Assembly (NCBI GenBank): GCA_030018505.1 | Contig: JASEHO010000110.1 | Coordinates: forward strand, 1-5,138 | Direction: 5' to 3' | DNA length: 5,138 nucleotides | Source: a bacterium | GTDB taxonomy: Bacteria; UBA9089; UBA9088; JAGUXG01 | In this document: positions 5,012 through 5,138 of the stretch, piece by piece | Position numbering within the stretch: the stretch's first letter is position 1 | How the letters are laid out: every line of letters starts with the position of its first letter | Notes under the pieces: model-generated | What the model was told of the DNA's origin: nothing | The model's input: the letters and a program-made list of their open reading frames with translations, nothing else | The model's database searches: none | Position numbers and translations under genes: made by a program

Positions 5012-5039
5012 CAAATGTCAAAGTTCAAATGTTAAATGA
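5012..5039. repeat. Imperfect 14-base tandem repeat
   Basis: Two 14-base units both start CAAATGT (5012-5025 and 5026-5039) and agree at 10 of 14 positions. They form the middle of repeat copy 1 and have the appearance of noncoding intergenic repeat sequence. Confidence 0.5.
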
Positions 5040-5082
5040 AATGGGTGTGGCTATTCTTAAACGACAGGAGGACTGCTGTAAT

Positions 5083-5101
5083 TACTGAACTTATGTAAAA
5101 A
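5083..5101. repeat. Direct repeat copy 2 (start of about 57-base unit)
   Basis: This is the partner of 4991-5009. Its unit continues through the terminator-like hairpin to AAATGGGTG at the window edge, so it may extend further. Confidence 0.6.
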
Positions 5102-5107
5102 AGGATT

Positions 5108-5127
5108 AAAGCGAAAGATCGCTTTTT
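5108..5127 (+). terminator. Intrinsic terminator candidate after rph
   Basis: AAAGCGA-AAGA-TCGCTTT forms a 7-base-pair stem with a 4-base loop, running into TTTTT at 5123-5127. It is the only terminator-like structure after the HD-GYP-rph unit, 142 bases past the rph stop. The stem is short and partly A-T, so strength is uncertain. Confidence 0.5.
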
Positions 5128-5138
5128 ATAAATGGGTG

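Noticed and set aside
5064..5099. Shine-Dalgarno-like CAGGAGGA downstream of rph, suggesting a new gene
   Set aside because: The first ATG after it is followed at once by TAA, and no other usable start codon opens a frame before the window ends.

Overview
The window is bacterial and has a modest G+C content (about 40% by eye). Its genes use many AGA/AGG arginine and ATA isoleucine codons. No gene here fixes the taxonomy. A GAF-GAF-HD-GYP protein, RNase PH and a secreted protein of repeated IPT/TIG-like modules together would fit an uncultured, moderately AT-rich candidate-phylum bacterium, but that is inference.

The window holds two divergent transcription units separated by a 433-base AT-rich control region. 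The left unit runs on the minus strand from about 2490 down to the left edge. It starts with a signal-peptide protein of five repeated beta-rich modules (923-2239). This overlaps by ATGA a 191-residue coiled-coil protein (351-926) built of 7- and 11-residue repeats. A second coiled-coil paralogue (1-279, cut by the window edge) follows 71 bases later. The two coiled-coil genes share a 55-base exact match and remain in register with each other, so their repeats are recently exchanged or duplicated.

The control region (2240-2672) has two well-spaced minus-strand promoters with exact TTGACA -35 boxes, a 13-base palindrome overlapping the upstream one, and a long leader. The leader carries a duplicated 11-mer, a possible 14-codon ORF and a terminator-like hairpin ending only 10 bases before the start codon of the secreted protein. 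Plus-strand promoter candidates, a heptamer repeat/hairpin and another 13-base palindrome precede the right unit.

The right unit runs on the plus strand. A soluble GAF-GAF-HD-GYP protein (2673-4241), a predicted cyclic-di-GMP phosphodiesterase with its catalytic motifs intact, overlaps by 8 bases an RNase PH gene (4234-4965), whose product trims tRNA 3' ends. A short intrinsic-terminator-like hairpin (5108-5127) lies 142 bases beyond rph, inside the second copy of a roughly 57-base repeat-like unit.

The strongest leads are the paired, recombination-prone coiled-coil genes coupled to a secreted modular protein, the leader architecture of that operon, and the translational coupling of an HD-GYP signalling enzyme to RNase PH. 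None of these amounts to a demonstrated new system.
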